Source of the DNA: Posidonia oceanica
Lineage: Eukaryota; Streptophyta; Magnoliopsida; Alismatales; Posidoniaceae
DNA: 64,000 nt
Assembly: GCA_037176725.1 (NCBI GenBank)
Contig: JAZBRS010000029.1
Location: 46,448,001-46,512,000, forward strand
Direction: 5' to 3'
Below, in pieces: positions 45,479 through 57,099 of the stretch (positions are counted from its first letter, which is position 1; every line of letters starts with the position of its first letter). Under the pieces are notes generated by a model, which saw only the letters and a list, made by a program, of their open reading frames with translations, made no database searches and had not been told where the DNA came from. A program made the translations under genes and the position numbers.

Positions 45479-45883
45479 TGTAGACACCCCAATTTGATAG
45501 GCTGTTGCTGAAGGATTTCTAGAAGTTGGCTCAGAAGAAGGCGTGGAAAATCCTATCCAAAATCCTACCAAACCCAATCCAATTTCATTTCCCAAACTTA
45601 ATTCAAAACCTTAGCCAATTTCCAACCCCAAATCCAATCCATAATTCAACCCAAAATTTAATGCAATTTCCAACCCAAAATAAGCCCAAGCCCATCTCAT
45701 AACCTAACCCATTCCATGACCCAAGTCCATTCCAAAGCAACCTTAACCTCCAACCTAAGCCCAGCCCATTAGCAGCCCAGGTCACTGGATTGCACGTCTG
45801 GTCGCCACATGCACAGGCAACTGACCTCGGTCGGCAGGACTAGGGGCGACTGAGTCAGGTGCCATGTGCTGGGGCGACTCGAC

Positions 45884-45890
45884 TATAAAT
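45884..45890 (+). promoter_or_regulatory. TATA box of LTR C
   Basis: GACTATAAATCTG lies in GC-rich context about 400 bp into the LTR. Transcription would start about 30 bp downstream, near 45915. In the 3' LTR the same site reads TGTAAAT (63393-63399), a transition that destroys the box. Confidence 0.6.
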
Positions 45891-48138
45891 CTGCAGACCT
45901 CCCAAGCTTCCCTACCACCGGCTGTCGGCCTCCTGCCACGGACGTCCCCTCTGCACTTACTACCTCACTACCTCCACGACAAGCACCACTTACACCCTAC
46001 CACCGGTCACCTCTTCGCTGGTAGCCAAACCGCACTCACAACCCCTCTCTGCACGGTCGTCCATCACCCTTGTCACCGGCGCCGTTCGTCGGCCCCAAAC
46101 TCCTAGGACACTAACTTCCTTGGCCTCTGGACCTCCTCACACGCCCTTACTGCAACCCCCTCTGTGCCTGTCAGTGGATCCTCTCCTAGGGCATGGTGGA
46201 TGCCAACGAACAAAACCCATTGCCCACACCACTTTCACCATGACCGTTCAAAATTTTCCGAGCTCCCACTCCTCCTTGCCTTCCAAAGATCAATTGAGAG
46301 ACCAGAGAGCCAACCCACTCCCTTCTCGTGCAATTCCAAGTCTTCCCAAGCCTTCCCGTGCCTTCACCGTGCCGATACACATCTTCTTCTCCAATGCCGG
46401 TGAGAACTCCGGTGTCAAACCCTCCAACTCCGGTAGCCCCGCGAATTGGTTAGCTCCACCTGCATTGCCAATCCAAGGGTCTGGGAACCTTCCCAGACCA
46501 CTCCCCTCTTCTTCTAGCTAGCTCCTTCTCCTCCCCACAACCTCGGCCGACCCAATGGCCTTGGCCGTTTGCCAACGCCGGCGAAGCGATGATGAGGGTG
46601 AGACGGAGGCTCAGGCCTCCCCCTTGGCACTGGGATGCGCTCTCGCATCCTCCTCTGCGCCCTGAGGCTCCACAGCCTCCTCCCCATGTGCTCGGCCGCT
46701 CCCATGGCTCGACAGAGGATGGTGGCCGAATGAGGCGGTGGTGGGTGGATCGCCTCGGTCCACCATTCTCCACGCCGAAGGCGTGGTTCTATTCTTGGAA
46801 GCGTCGGCAAGCTTCCAGGACCATCACCGGCATTTTAGGCTTTGCCATCGTGGCGAATTCTGGTGTTGAAGTCCGGCCAACGGACTGCCAGGTCAGGCGC
46901 CAGCGTGGCCAGTGACTGGCCTACAACACAGCCAGCCTATCGGCCGACTTTGAGGTGTTGCTCCGGCAACCTCGAAGCCCCATTTTGCATGTTCTATATA
47001 TGCTTTTAATCCCTATTTAATGCTCTATACAATTGCGTGAATGGTTTATCTTTTTGCTTGCTTGTGAGTCCTGGATATCGCCATGAAGTTGGCTACACGG
47101 GACACTTGAGTTGCAGTCCTACTGCCTGTCTAATAGGCGACTAGGCTGCAACTTAGGGCAGTCCTCTGGGCAACTTCTAGCCGTGATATCTTGCAACTCA
47201 CCCATCTATTTTATGCGATTTTTATTCCTATATGCTCATGGTTGAATGCTCTGTATGACTATGTGAATGGGTTTTAGTTTCGTTCGCTTGTGAGTTCCAG
47301 ATCCGGCCTCAAACTTGACAGTTTGAACTACCAGAGTTGCAGGCCTGTCGCCGGCTTGGCCAGCGACTCGACTGCAACTCTAGTCAGTTTGTCTGCTAAC
47401 TTCTGGCCATTGTATCTCGGGACTCACCCAACCTTTTTTCAATCTGAATGCGTGTCTTTTCTTCCGCGTTGAGCCATACTTAGCTCCATGATGTTTAATT
47501 CAAGTTTTGTTTTGTCGATGTTGCCTGTCTCCAGCGATGAAGGTCTCTGCTCAGGTGAACTGCTAGCAGTTAAGCCACCTAGTGTAGCGGCGACCAGCCC
47601 CGACGCCCCTTTGTGCGGTGACTAGGCTGGTTGCTGCCCTGATCGGCAACCCAACTTGCGGACCGAGCAGTGGGCTAGCCTCTGGTTTTTCGACACCCAT
47701 TTTGGTTTTCTGGCCTCGTTTACATGCAGATCATGTTTCCCAGTTTGCCATCTCTGATTTCACACCTCGTCCGTGGCCGCTGCCGCTGCTATGTGGGGAG
47801 CTGCTCCGCCGCCTGTCTCACCGGCGACCAACAGAGATGCCTGCATGGCCGGCGACCCAGCCCTGATCCAGATAGAGCGCTGCACCACCATTCGCATCGT
47901 TTCTCGCTTGTTTTCTCCGACGCTTTGTTTTCAGTTTACTTCCCTAGTATTTTATCGCCTCTTGCAATGTTTCGATTTCATATATTTTGCATCTAAGCAA
48001 GGTTTGCTAAGCTTTGCATTGGTTTATAAATTGCATCTTGCATACCGTCCTAGGGCGTATATAAACCGGCATTCATTTGCCAACAGTTTGCCACACTGTA
48101 GCGGATCAGTTAGAAAGACTGATTCCTCGAGTGTGTCG

Positions 48139-48185
48139 GGGATGCCTAACACTTTCCCCACGTGTAATAGGAGTCCTTGCCCTTA
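48139..48185 (+). other. Conserved U5 block of LTR C
   Basis: GGGGATGCCTAACACTTTCC, then CCACGTGTAATAGGAGTCC. Shared with D and with both LTRs of A. Confidence 0.75.
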
Positions 48186-48481
48186 CTTTAGACCGCATTG
48201 ACTTTGTGTCATCTATTTACATTGGATCTTGCATGCCTTCGAAATGCATACGTTTTCCTTGCATGTTCTTTACTTGGTTTTCCTAGTTTTCCCGATTTAA
48301 TAAATTAGGTGGTGACTCCCTTTCTTTTATTTTACTTTCCTTTTGCGTTTGCCTCTGTTTTCCGGTGTTTTCGAGTCGAAATCCCTCCTCGGAACCAACC
48401 GCTAATAGTGAACCTAGTTCTGATTGGTGCACGCGAGCTTTGGCATCGTGCATGGACGATCCGAATTTTGGGATTACTACA

Positions 48482-48500
48482 GTGGCGACTCCACTGCGGA
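48482..48500 (+). other. Primer-binding site of element C
   Basis: Directly after the LTR end CA the sequence reads GTGGCGACTCCACTGCGGA, starting with the TGG expected opposite a tRNA CCA end. Plant Ty3/gypsy elements use such sites for minus-strand priming. I did not match it to a particular tRNA. Confidence 0.7.
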
Positions 48501-49620
48501 AACTAGACTCCGGCTTTCGTTCCACTCTTCCGCTTTTCTGTGTGGCTTGTTTATTTGCTTAGCTTAGCATTGGTTGCCTTGTTTATTTACTCTGCATTGC
48601 TCTTTAATTCAATGCCTCAGCATTTATTTACTTTACCTGCTTATTCATTGCTATAATTCATGCACTTTCCTTACTTCAGCATTCGATTACCAGGCATGCA
48701 TGATTATTGCTTCAATCCATGCCTTTTGTTTGATGCTTGGTTTATTTTACACGAATAGGCCATGTCATTACACTAATGCACATGCCATGCCCTTACATGC
48801 CCTTTGATGTGTTGATTGTTTTCCACTTTCACTAAGCATGTCCACAACACTAGCACATGCCATGAGCTTGCCTTTTGCAATGATGTATGATGTTTGCCTG
48901 CCATGCTTGGGTGATTTTCTTCCCCTTTTTGCATTAAGCCTAAGGACAATTAGAGACTGATTGCTTTCCCCATGGCTAACTAAAAATGGCAAGTAAAAAT
49001 AAGTTCTAGGTACAACTAGAGCCATCACCACACCTGCACTCCCTTGGTTAATAAAATATGCAAGATAAAAGACTTTAATCATTTGAAGCATCATATAGGG
49101 CATGCATCCTTCTCATCTGAGTCCACCTACCAGTCTGCGAAGGATAGTCCCGACCTCTTGCTCTACTGCTTTGGCATGGTGCAAGTCAGTCGGTCTGTCT
49201 CTCCTTGTCAGGGGTCGTGTCAGTACTAGTGGAGGGTACCACCCACGCATAGGCGGGGTCGAGGCCACCAACGCACCACCTTGTTACTACCTAAGCTTTG
49301 GGCCAGCATTTAGACAGGGGACCTACTTTTCTGGCCTGAGTTAGTGACCTGTACACCTGTGAGTGTCCGAAGTAGACTACCTACTAGGATACACTAGATT
49401 GGTGAGAGAGAGCATGCTAGAAAGCATACATGTCATTCATGTCACAATTTAATGCATTTACATTTCATTTTCAGGTTCTCACTCCTGTTTCTATTTGTGT
49501 TGTGTCGCGAAGAGGTCAGTGAGCAAGTTCCCTAGCTGGAGCTCGAGTCCCTCCTCTTACAGACACCCCTGCTAAGACACCTGTGCTCGACCATCTTCTC
49601 CTGAGCTATCTGCTTTTGCG
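48501..49620 (+). other. Leader of element C
   Basis: Non-coding region between PBS and gag. The part from about 49040 to 49480 is homologous to the leader of A. The pyrimidine-rich CATTTCATTTTCAGGTT (acceptor-like AG at 49474) lies 147 bp before the gag start. A conserved 3' splice site is possible, but no donor was proven in the LTR of C. Confidence 0.7.
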
Positions 49621-51500
49621 ATGATAGCTTCTCCTAGAACTCGCCTTTTCACCTCTCGTCGCAGCCCTATTCTCACCTGCTCTCAGTTAGCGATGGCGCA
49701 ATGCACCATTGAACCCCTGCATACCCTTGCCTTAGAGGTGGTTTTTGCTTCGATCCCTCTGACTCCCGCTTCCACTCCCTCTATGCCCCTTGTGACACCA
49801 GGGTTTCCCCCTCTATCGCTTAGGGCACCCCAGTTTGTTCCAGGACATTGGCAAACCTATGCCCCTCTAGATCCGGTCGCCGAGTCTATCTTGATGATCG
49901 CTACTCGCATTCCAGAGACGCCTCTTACCCTGCTATCCCAGGGCTACATCCATCTCAACACTTCTTCCGCTGCGGCGACCCTTGCTGTGAGACTTCAATC
50001 TCCTAGACAGTCTATCCTTTTCGGCTCTGGTCCCCTACCAGCACTGCACCTCAGCATTCCCACTGATGGGACGCCTGATGAGCAGTATCAGCACTTGATG
50101 GAGACCGCCCAACGGCTGCAGGGCATGGCTTTATCAGTTCGCCCATCTTTCATTCCTATTGGTCCTGAGGTTCCTGTACGGCCTGCTCCTGCATATCATG
50201 CATTCACCTCTACACTTCCGCATAGACCATCGCCTCAGCTGCTCACGGTTCCGGCGATGGGGGCACGGTTTCCGCCTCCTGCATCTGCACAGCACTATGC
50301 ACAGCATGCACCTCCGCCACCTGTTGGCCAGTCCTTCGGGCTGGTTGGAGCACACTACCCCACAGGTCTGCCGCCCGGTGCTGTGCCGGTACGACCACTA
50401 TTTCTCCAGCACTCTACACCCACTGCACAGCATGTCATCTACCCACCTCCTTTGCATCAGGTCCAGACTTCAGCATGCATTCCCTCTTACACTACACCAG
50501 CGCACGGGTACGCCGGCCATCACATCGCATCACCAGGCGATGTGATGGTGGATCCGAAGGAGCACCTTGGTGCGACCCAATCGGCGTACGTGGTCTCTGC
50601 CCCTACTACCCCATCACCTCTGGCAGTCAATCCAGACCCCATCAATAAAGGATGGATGTTCTGGAGAAAGCACTACGTCTAGTGCAGGGTATTGACCACC
50701 AGTCCTACCAGTTTTGGGACCTCTACTATTTCCTAGAGGCGGTACACCCACCAAAGTTCAAGATCCCAGACTTTGAAAAATATAATGGTAGGGGCTGCCC
50801 CATAGCCCATTTAAAGGCGTACTGCGGTGATCTCGCTCAGCTTCAGGCTGACGAGAGGTTGCTGATCCGCCTGTTCCAAAAGAGTCTAACTGGTCCGGCC
50901 CACAAGTGGTTCACATCGCTTGACATGACCACCCTTAAGACTTGGAACGACCTAAGCTAGGCGTTCCTGGAATAGTACTCCTTCAACCTCAACGTGGTCC
51001 CAAAGTGCGCAGACTTGGTCGCAACCAAGCAGAACCCTAGCGAGCTGTTCGGGGAGTACGTCGGCCGCTGGCGCACCCTTGCTTCACAGGTTCGAGATAG
51101 GCCCCCTAATGAGGAGTCTATCGAGATCCTAATCAAAGGGGCGCAGCCGTCTACAGGGGCTCTACTTAGCATCCAACCCGTCACGACCTTCGTTGCACTG
51201 ATCCGAGCGGGCGCTCGCGTAGAGAGTTCGTTGCGGAGTGGCAACTTCCCTGCACTCTCTGCGTTCGCCAAGCAAGCCTCCACCAGCAGCAACAGCAGCA
51301 GCACCACCACCACCATCAGCAACAATAGTGGTAACAGCAGCAGCCGCCCCAGGAAGAAGGATCCTCCAAAGCCTGTTGTTGCATACGTCAACTCTCCTGC
51401 TGCACCTGTTCATCTGGCGTCCCGACCTGCCCCTGCTCAGATCGTTTACGCACCAGCACCTAGGACACACCCCACACCACAGATCACCACCACTGCTTGA
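49621..51500 (+). pseudogene. gag: gag of element C
   Basis: The N-terminal frame runs 49621-50682 (Pro/Thr/Ser-rich; an alternative start is the ATG at 49693). The capsid part continues in another frame from 50652: MDVLEKALRLVQ, then PPKFKIPDFEKYNGRGCP, HLKAYC, LLIRLFQKSLTGPAHKWF and later EYVGRWRTLASQV. These are the standard landmarks of the plant Ty3/gypsy capsid domain (retrotransposon gag family). Two TAG codons at 50958 and 50973 interrupt it, and both fit CAG to TAG. The end is Ser/Thr/Asn-rich trinucleotide sequence (51280-51350) and stops at 51498. Gag would package element RNA into virus-like particles. The copy is dead. Confidence 0.88.
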
Positions 51501-51599
51501 CTGGTCTATCCTGTTACACCAGTTCAATAAGGACAATACCAAAGGTAGAGACGGTCACTCGCAGACAGGCGGTAGTTCACCCCACTGGTAGAACCACTG

Positions 51600-52250
51600 A
51601 GTGCCATTCTCCCTAAGGTTGCGTCGCTCCTGAGCTTTCTGGAGGTTCGCCCGCCACCAAACCCACTCCGCATTGGCATAAGGCGAATCTCGTTTGCAAC
51701 TTCCATCAGAATACCGGGCATTCGACGGATAGTTGCTTCACCTTACGTAATGCTATTCAGGATTTGATCGAATCGAGAACGATTGTGATCGACACGCACG
51801 AGGCTTCCACTTCCACACCTCCTCCTACATCAGCATTAGCATCTTCCCCTGCCAACATTGTCCGCCAACCCCTGGCAGAGCACTCCTATTCGGGAGGTGC
51901 AGGGACCTCAGGAATCCACTCTCTTGTCCCTTCCGGGTCTGCCACGTCTGTGGTAGACCCCTCTGAGCTCATTCATGACATGTCTGAGCCCTTTCCTGTC
52001 TCTCTCTATCTTGCGGCTGTCGCCGGCTCTGAGTCAGGTGTCCATATGATCCGACCGCATGCCAGGTCGGAGCGCTCTTCCACGCCGCCCACCATGCTTC
52101 CTCGAGCTCAAGCCCCAGTACACCTCGTAGGTAGGCCTCAGCTAGGATCCCCTATCCATCTATTAGGTAGACCTCAGTCTCCACCTACTTTGCCTTCCCA
52201 GTAACCTCATCCATCTCCCCGTCAACCAATAAACACCCCTGCAGCCCCTC
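51600..52250 (+). pseudogene. gag C-terminus of C with single zinc knuckle
   Basis: In a third frame, CNFHQNTGHSTDSCFTL (C at 51695, last C at 51734) is an intact C-x2-H-x4-H-x4-C knuckle, followed by RNAIQDLIE. It would bind RNA. The same module occurs three times in A. The frame continues as Pro/Ser-rich linker from 51764 to a stop at about 52202. Confidence 0.75.
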
Positions 52251-52252
52251 TC

Positions 52253-53380
52253 GTGCTCGCTGCACGTGTTCCCATGGTTATAAACCTAACCCAGGACACC
52301 CATCGCGTACCGTACAGCTATGCCACAGAAATGTGTACGGAAGTGACGCAATCGGGGAGGGTCTACAAGCCCCCAGCACCAGTGGTTAGGCCTAGCCGTC
52401 CAGAACCCGCAGTACCTCCTTCCTCTGGCCAACCTGCAGTACCTCCACCATCAGGCCAACCTCCTATACCCACCACAGCTAAACCTAACCCCAAAGCTAC
52501 ACCTCCTACCACCAGAAAGGGCCAACCCAAGGCCGACATCACTTCCCAATTAAAGAAGGTTAGAGCCGATATCTCCATTTGGGATCATATACACACATCC
52601 GCTGAACACTGCGAGGCTTTTCTTCGCATGTTCCAAGCTGCCCATGTATCCTAAACTATAGAACCTGCCGCCTTGGAAAGCATGGTCGGGATGATTGCGG
52701 AGTCCCAAGTCATCACTTTCGCAAGCGATGAGTTGCCTTTGGCGGGGATTAATCATAACCAACCCTTGTTCGTCACGGTACAATTCAAAAACTTTTGCAT
52801 TCCCCTTGCACTGGTCGATAATGGGTCAGGCCTTAATGTCTGTCCCTTGTGCACAGCAACAAAGCTCGGATTCAAAGCCGAAGACATTACTCCAACTGTA
52901 AAGGGAATGACAGCTTTTAATAACACCCACCATGACGCTCTAGGGACTTTGATTATTTTGCTCATCATTGGCTCGGTCACATTCGATGTGGAATTCTACG
53001 TCGTTGACTTGGAGCCTAACTTCAATTTTCTGCTTGGGCGCCCTTGGCTCCACAAGCATCAAGTCATTCCCTCGACCCTCCATCGCATGATCAAGTTTCG
53101 CCGAGGCGACGATGTCATCGTCGTCATGGTAGAGAATTTTGAGAAGGAGCGGATCGAGGTAGTCTCCTCTGTCTCTTCACAAATTGTCCCCTTTGACCTT
53201 GAGCTTTCAGATGCTTTATACCACGTTAATCGATGCGAGCCGGTTAACTTTATTCCAAATCTTGAACGTGTCAACTCCTTGGCCGTTCACAATAACCCTT
53301 TCTAGATGGTTGAAAACATCTGTCACAGGTGGGGTTACGTCAAGGGGACACCGCTCGGGCGATACGGCTAGGGAATCGCT
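52253..53380 (+). pseudogene. pro: Protease region of element C, with G-patch-like end
   Basis: The retropepsin-type aspartic protease lies at about 52670-53140. The active-site loop is LVDNGSGLNVCPL; the D-N-G-S form is usual in this branch of plant elements. The closing motif is NFNFLLGRPWLHKHQVIPST. The domain would cut the polyprotein. Upstream (52253-52654) is SGRVYKPP and a Pro-rich linker; downstream is a short glycine-rich, G-patch-like stretch near 53325-53385. In-frame stops are TAA at 52652, TAG at 53303 and TAG at 53369, all explainable as Gln codons changed by C to T. Confidence 0.85.
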
Positions 53381-55088
53381 GAGCCGATCGTGGCAGAGGA
53401 GCAAAAAGACAACGATGGTCTTGGATACGACCCACAAGCTGATGAAAGTAAGCACCCACAGCTGAAGAATCGAAGAATGATCATTCCCCGGGACCTCACT
53501 AACTTCACCAGTGCAGGTACCCTAGGTTCAAGCGGCAATCAGGCCATAGCACAATCGAAGCCGTGCCAGAGCTCATCGCTGCCAACTGAAGAATGGGTTT
53601 GCATTGAGGACTACTACTCGGATGAGGAGCAGTCTGGCACAGTAGGGGCAGCCCAAACCTGCGGTGAAGTCCAACTCGGCACGGCAGCTTCTCGTCTTAT
53701 CAGCATCACCAACAGCAGTAGCAGTAGCCCCAAAGTCAGGGACACCAGCTCAGGCACAGTTAGCCAGTCTGCCTGCAGCCGCAGTCGCATCAATATAGCT
53801 GTCACCCTCTCTGGCGGGTCAATCACTGAGTTTAGCCAGCAGCGCGACTTAGCCCGTTTCAGCAACCGCGTCACAAGCAACACCGCTGGCTCAGTCAGTC
53901 ACACATCCTCTTGCCTCAAAACATCAACCCTCGTGGCAGGCTCCCCATGGCGTCAGAGGCCGTGCAGTCACCATCACCACTAGATACAAGGGCCCTTTTG
54001 AACAGCACAACCTACCAGCCAATGGCCCTCTAGAAGAGCATTTGTGCCTCCCTTCCACTTGCAGCAGTGACTTTGGCAACACACCCGTCTGCGGCGCCAC
54101 TGACCAATCTATTTGGATCTTGATCAACAGACCGCTGCAATCAGCCACGCCCGCAGGCCAACCAGGGCAAGCACCCAGAGCAGTGGTACATCTAGCAGTC
54201 GGGCCAGAGCCTGAGGCCCCCGGTGCCTACTACGTCGACTCAACGTCGGATGAGGAGGAAGGAGTGGCAGTAGAGGCCTAAATTGACACGCTGCTGGGAG
54301 ACTTGGAGGTGCTATTCCAAGAATAGCTCGCATCGCTGACGGAGGACCTGGCAGAGTATCAAGCGGCAAGGAAAGGGAAAGCCGTGGCTACAGACCCCTC
54401 CCTACAGAAGGACCATGCCTCTATCATGGTCATTGAAGAAGACTCAGCAGCAGTGGCCCCTGCTAGACCAGATGAATTGATCACTCTGCAACCACAAGGC
54501 GGGTCTAGGTGGTTGGTGCAGCACATGGCCCACTCCGGTAGTGCAGCAGGCGGCAGTACCCTGATCAACCGCTAGTCTGGTATACCCTCCACTAGCACAA
54601 CAAGAAGCATGGAGGAGGAAGCATCAGCGGTACAAACAGTGACAGAATCAGCTGAATCAGTAGAGCCAGCAGTAGCAGGGTCAGTAGCAGTGTCAGAAAC
54701 AGAGTCAGTAGTAGTGCCGTCGGAAGCAGAACAAGTGTAGGAAGTTGCCAGGATAGAGATCGCGCACTAAGGATATTGAAACATTCGAGTAAGTGTGACC
54801 ATCCTGAAGCGTCACCAGGGCCAAGAAGTGGAGCATCTACACTCCTTTGAAATAACAGACCCCACCTTTGAGAAGGAGATACTCTCAGAAATTATTGCAT
54901 ACGGAGAGGAGGATGATGTAGGCGAGGTTGAGACTGATGAATCATCACCTAAGTTCCGGCCCTATGACAATGATCCAAAAGGCCCCAACCTCCATGTCGA
55001 AGAGGAGATAGAGGTTGTCAACGTCGGCACAGCCGAAGAAGCCAGGGAGGTTCGCATCAGCGCCCAACTATCGCCCTAGGCCAGAGCA
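53381..55088 (+). pseudogene. Linker between protease and RT of C
   Basis: Ser/Thr/Glu-rich low-complexity coding remnant (53390-53983, 54042-54281, 54795-55079) with frame changes and GTCAGTAGCAG-type repeats (54650-54720). No catalytic domain is visible. Long acidic linkers here are common in Tat elements, and in Ogre this area carries an intron. Confidence 0.6.
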
Positions 55089-56100
55089 GAGATCATTGCA
55101 TTTTGAAAGAGTATGCAGATGTCTTCGCCTGGAGCTATGAAGATATAGTCGGCCTCGATGTCGAAATAGTGGTGCATAACCTACCCTTGAATCCAGATGC
55201 CAAGCTAGTAAAGTAGAAGCTAAGAAGATGGCGACCGTAGTGGCTGCTCATGATCAAAGAAGAGATAATGAAGCAGTACAATGTCAATTTTCTAAAGGTC
55301 GTCCTTTACCATGAGTGGCTTGTGAATGTTGTGCCAGTGCCCAAGAAGGATGGCAGAGTCCGGATGTGCATCGACTATAGAGACTTGAACATGGCGAGTC
55401 TCAAGGACGATTTCCCGTTGCCCCACATTGACGTCCTTGTCGATAATACTACAAGCCACAAGATGCTATCCTTTATGGACGGCTTCTCCGGTTACAACCA
55501 AATCAAAATGGCAGAAGAAGACATGGAGAAGACATCATTCATCACCCCCTAGGGTGTCTTCTACTACCAAGTTATGCCGTTTGGGCTCAAGAACACTGGT
55601 GCAACCTATTAGAGGGTGATGACAGCACTTTTCCACGACCTCATGCACCAAGAAATTGAGGTTTACGTGGACAACATGATTGCCAAGACCAAACAGCCCG
55701 AGGATCACCTCACATGTTTGAAGAAGCTCTTTGACCGTTTGAGAAAGTACAAGCTGCACCTTAACCCCAATAAATGTGTATTCGGGGTGTCATCCGGAAA
55801 ACTCCTAGGATACATTGTCAGCCAGAGGGGGATTGAGGTGGACCCGAGCAAAGCAAAAGCCATCGTGGAGATGCCACCCCCCAAGACGGAAAAGGAGGTC
55901 CAAGGCCTGCTAGGACGTTTGCAGTATATCAGTCGATTCATTGCACAGCTTACGTCCATCTACGAACCAACATTCAAGCTCTTGAAGAAGAATGCACAGA
56001 TCGACTGGAGCGATGAGTGCCAAGCTGCGTTTGACAAGATCAAGCAGCTACTAATCAAGCCTCCTGTCTTGGTTCCTCCCATGCTGGGTAACCCCTGCTT
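55089..56100 (+). pseudogene. RT: Reverse transcriptase of element C
   Basis: Ty3/gypsy RT landmarks in one frame: YADVFAWSYEDI, VPVPKKDGRVRMCIDYRDLN, FPLPHIDVLVDN, FMDGFSGYNQI, VMPFGLKN, then the catalytic box read as YVDNM (aspartate codon changed to AAC at 55673, so the second catalytic Asp is lost), then LGYIVSQRGIEVDPSKAKAI and LLGRLQYISRFI. Stops at 55214, 55238, 55550 and 55610 are all TAG. A frame change near 56100 ends this part. It would copy element RNA to DNA; this copy cannot. Confidence 0.93.
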
Positions 56101-56520
56101 CTCTACCTTTCAACCACGTAGCATTCCATGGGTGTCGTCTTGGGTCAATATGATGAATCAGGTAGGAAGGAGCGTGCCATCAATTACCTAAGCAAGAAGT
56201 TCAATGAGTGTGAAGCTAGGTATTGCACCATAGAGAAGACCTGCTTATCTCTTATCTGGGCTGCACAGAAGCTAAGGCACTATATGATGGCATATCTGGT
56301 TTAGTTCTTATGCCAACATGACCCCATCAAGTTCCTCTTCTAGAAGCCAGCCATGGTGGGTAGATGTGTCAAGTGGCAGGTGTTGTTGTCTCAGTACGAC
56401 ATCACTTTCGTCATGCAGAAATCCATGAAGGGTCAAGCCATGGTAGACCATCTTGCTGACTTTCCTCTGCCTGAGTACCAACCTCTCCAAATACAGTTCC
56501 CAGACGAGGATATCCTCTTT
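56101..56520 (+). pseudogene. RNH: RNase H (gypsy type) and connection of C
   Basis: Next frame: SMGVVLGQYDESG (after the shift), then AINYLSKKFNECEARYC, EKTCLSLIWAAQKLRHYM, PIKFLF and WQVLLSQYDITFV. This is the degenerate RT-linked RNase H typical of the Tat branch. TAG stops at 56302 and 56341. Confidence 0.82.
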
Positions 56521-56544
56521 GCAATGGAGGACTCTGATGAGAAA

Positions 56545-57000
56545 GACCCTGAGGACAAAGAGCAGTGGCAGCTGTACTTTGATGGTGCTGTCAACAAGAA
56601 GGGCCGAGGCGTAGGCGTAGTGCCGACAACGCCATAGGGGCAGATGATTCCTTTTGCAAGGAAGCTGACTTTCAAATGCACCAACAACGAGTGCATCCTG
56701 GGATTGAAGGTCGCCCTCGAACACAAGGCGCAGAAGCTGCATGTGCACGACGATGCCATGCTGGTGATCTCTCAAGTGAATGGCGATTGGAAAATAGAGG
56801 ATCCAAAGCTTGTGCCATATCACGAACACCTACTGAAGTTGATAGAAGAATTTGAGAGCATCTGCTTCACGTACATGAACAGAGCAAGGAACGCATATGC
56901 AGATGCGCTAGCAACCCTGGCGTCCTGGCTCAACATACCTGAAGACAGTACAATGGATGTATCAGTTACCAGCATAGAGCAGCCTGCGCATTGCATGAGT
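56545..57000 (+). pseudogene. aRNH: Second, archaeal-type RNase H of element C
   Basis: QWQLYFDGAVNKKGRGVGVV, then a TAG at 56635, then CTNNECILGLKVALEHKAQK, VHDDAMLVISQVNGDW and NAYADALATLASWL. The first Asp (FDGA), the DD-x-MLV Asp and the ADALA Asp are visible. About four residues seem missing around the usual E-containing helix after CTNN. The presence of this second RNase H after the first is the known hallmark of the Tat lineage. Confidence 0.87.
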
Positions 57001-57099
57001 ATAGAAGAGGCAGATCCAGTAGGAGAACAGTCGTGGTACCATGACATCAAGGCTTTCCTGGAATCGGGCAACCCCCTGCCTGGCACCCCAGTAGCAGAT

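Larger units (their letters stand above)
45479..48481 (+). repeat. 5' LTR of element C
   Basis: 3,003 bp from TGTAGACACCCC to TTACTACA. U3 has AACCCAATCC-type pyrimidine/A repeats (45540-45780). A GC-rich part follows (45860-46920), then two diverged ~240-bp copies around CGCTTGTGAGTYC (about 47000-47240 and 47240-47480), a second GC-rich patch (47760-47880) and the conserved U5 block (48139-48185). The frame 46120-46521 recurs in the 3' LTR only because the LTR is repeated. Confidence 0.92.

Noticed and set aside
46120..46521. Pro-rich ORF in the GC-rich part of LTR C, repeated near 63539-63949
   Set aside because: Its recurrence is explained by the LTR being duplicated; the N-terminus and frame are not kept, and other LTR families have different sequence there.
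50652..50682. Programmed frameshift in gag of C
   Set aside because: No slippery heptamer or downstream structure stood out, and the element has other frame changes; simple mutation is more likely.
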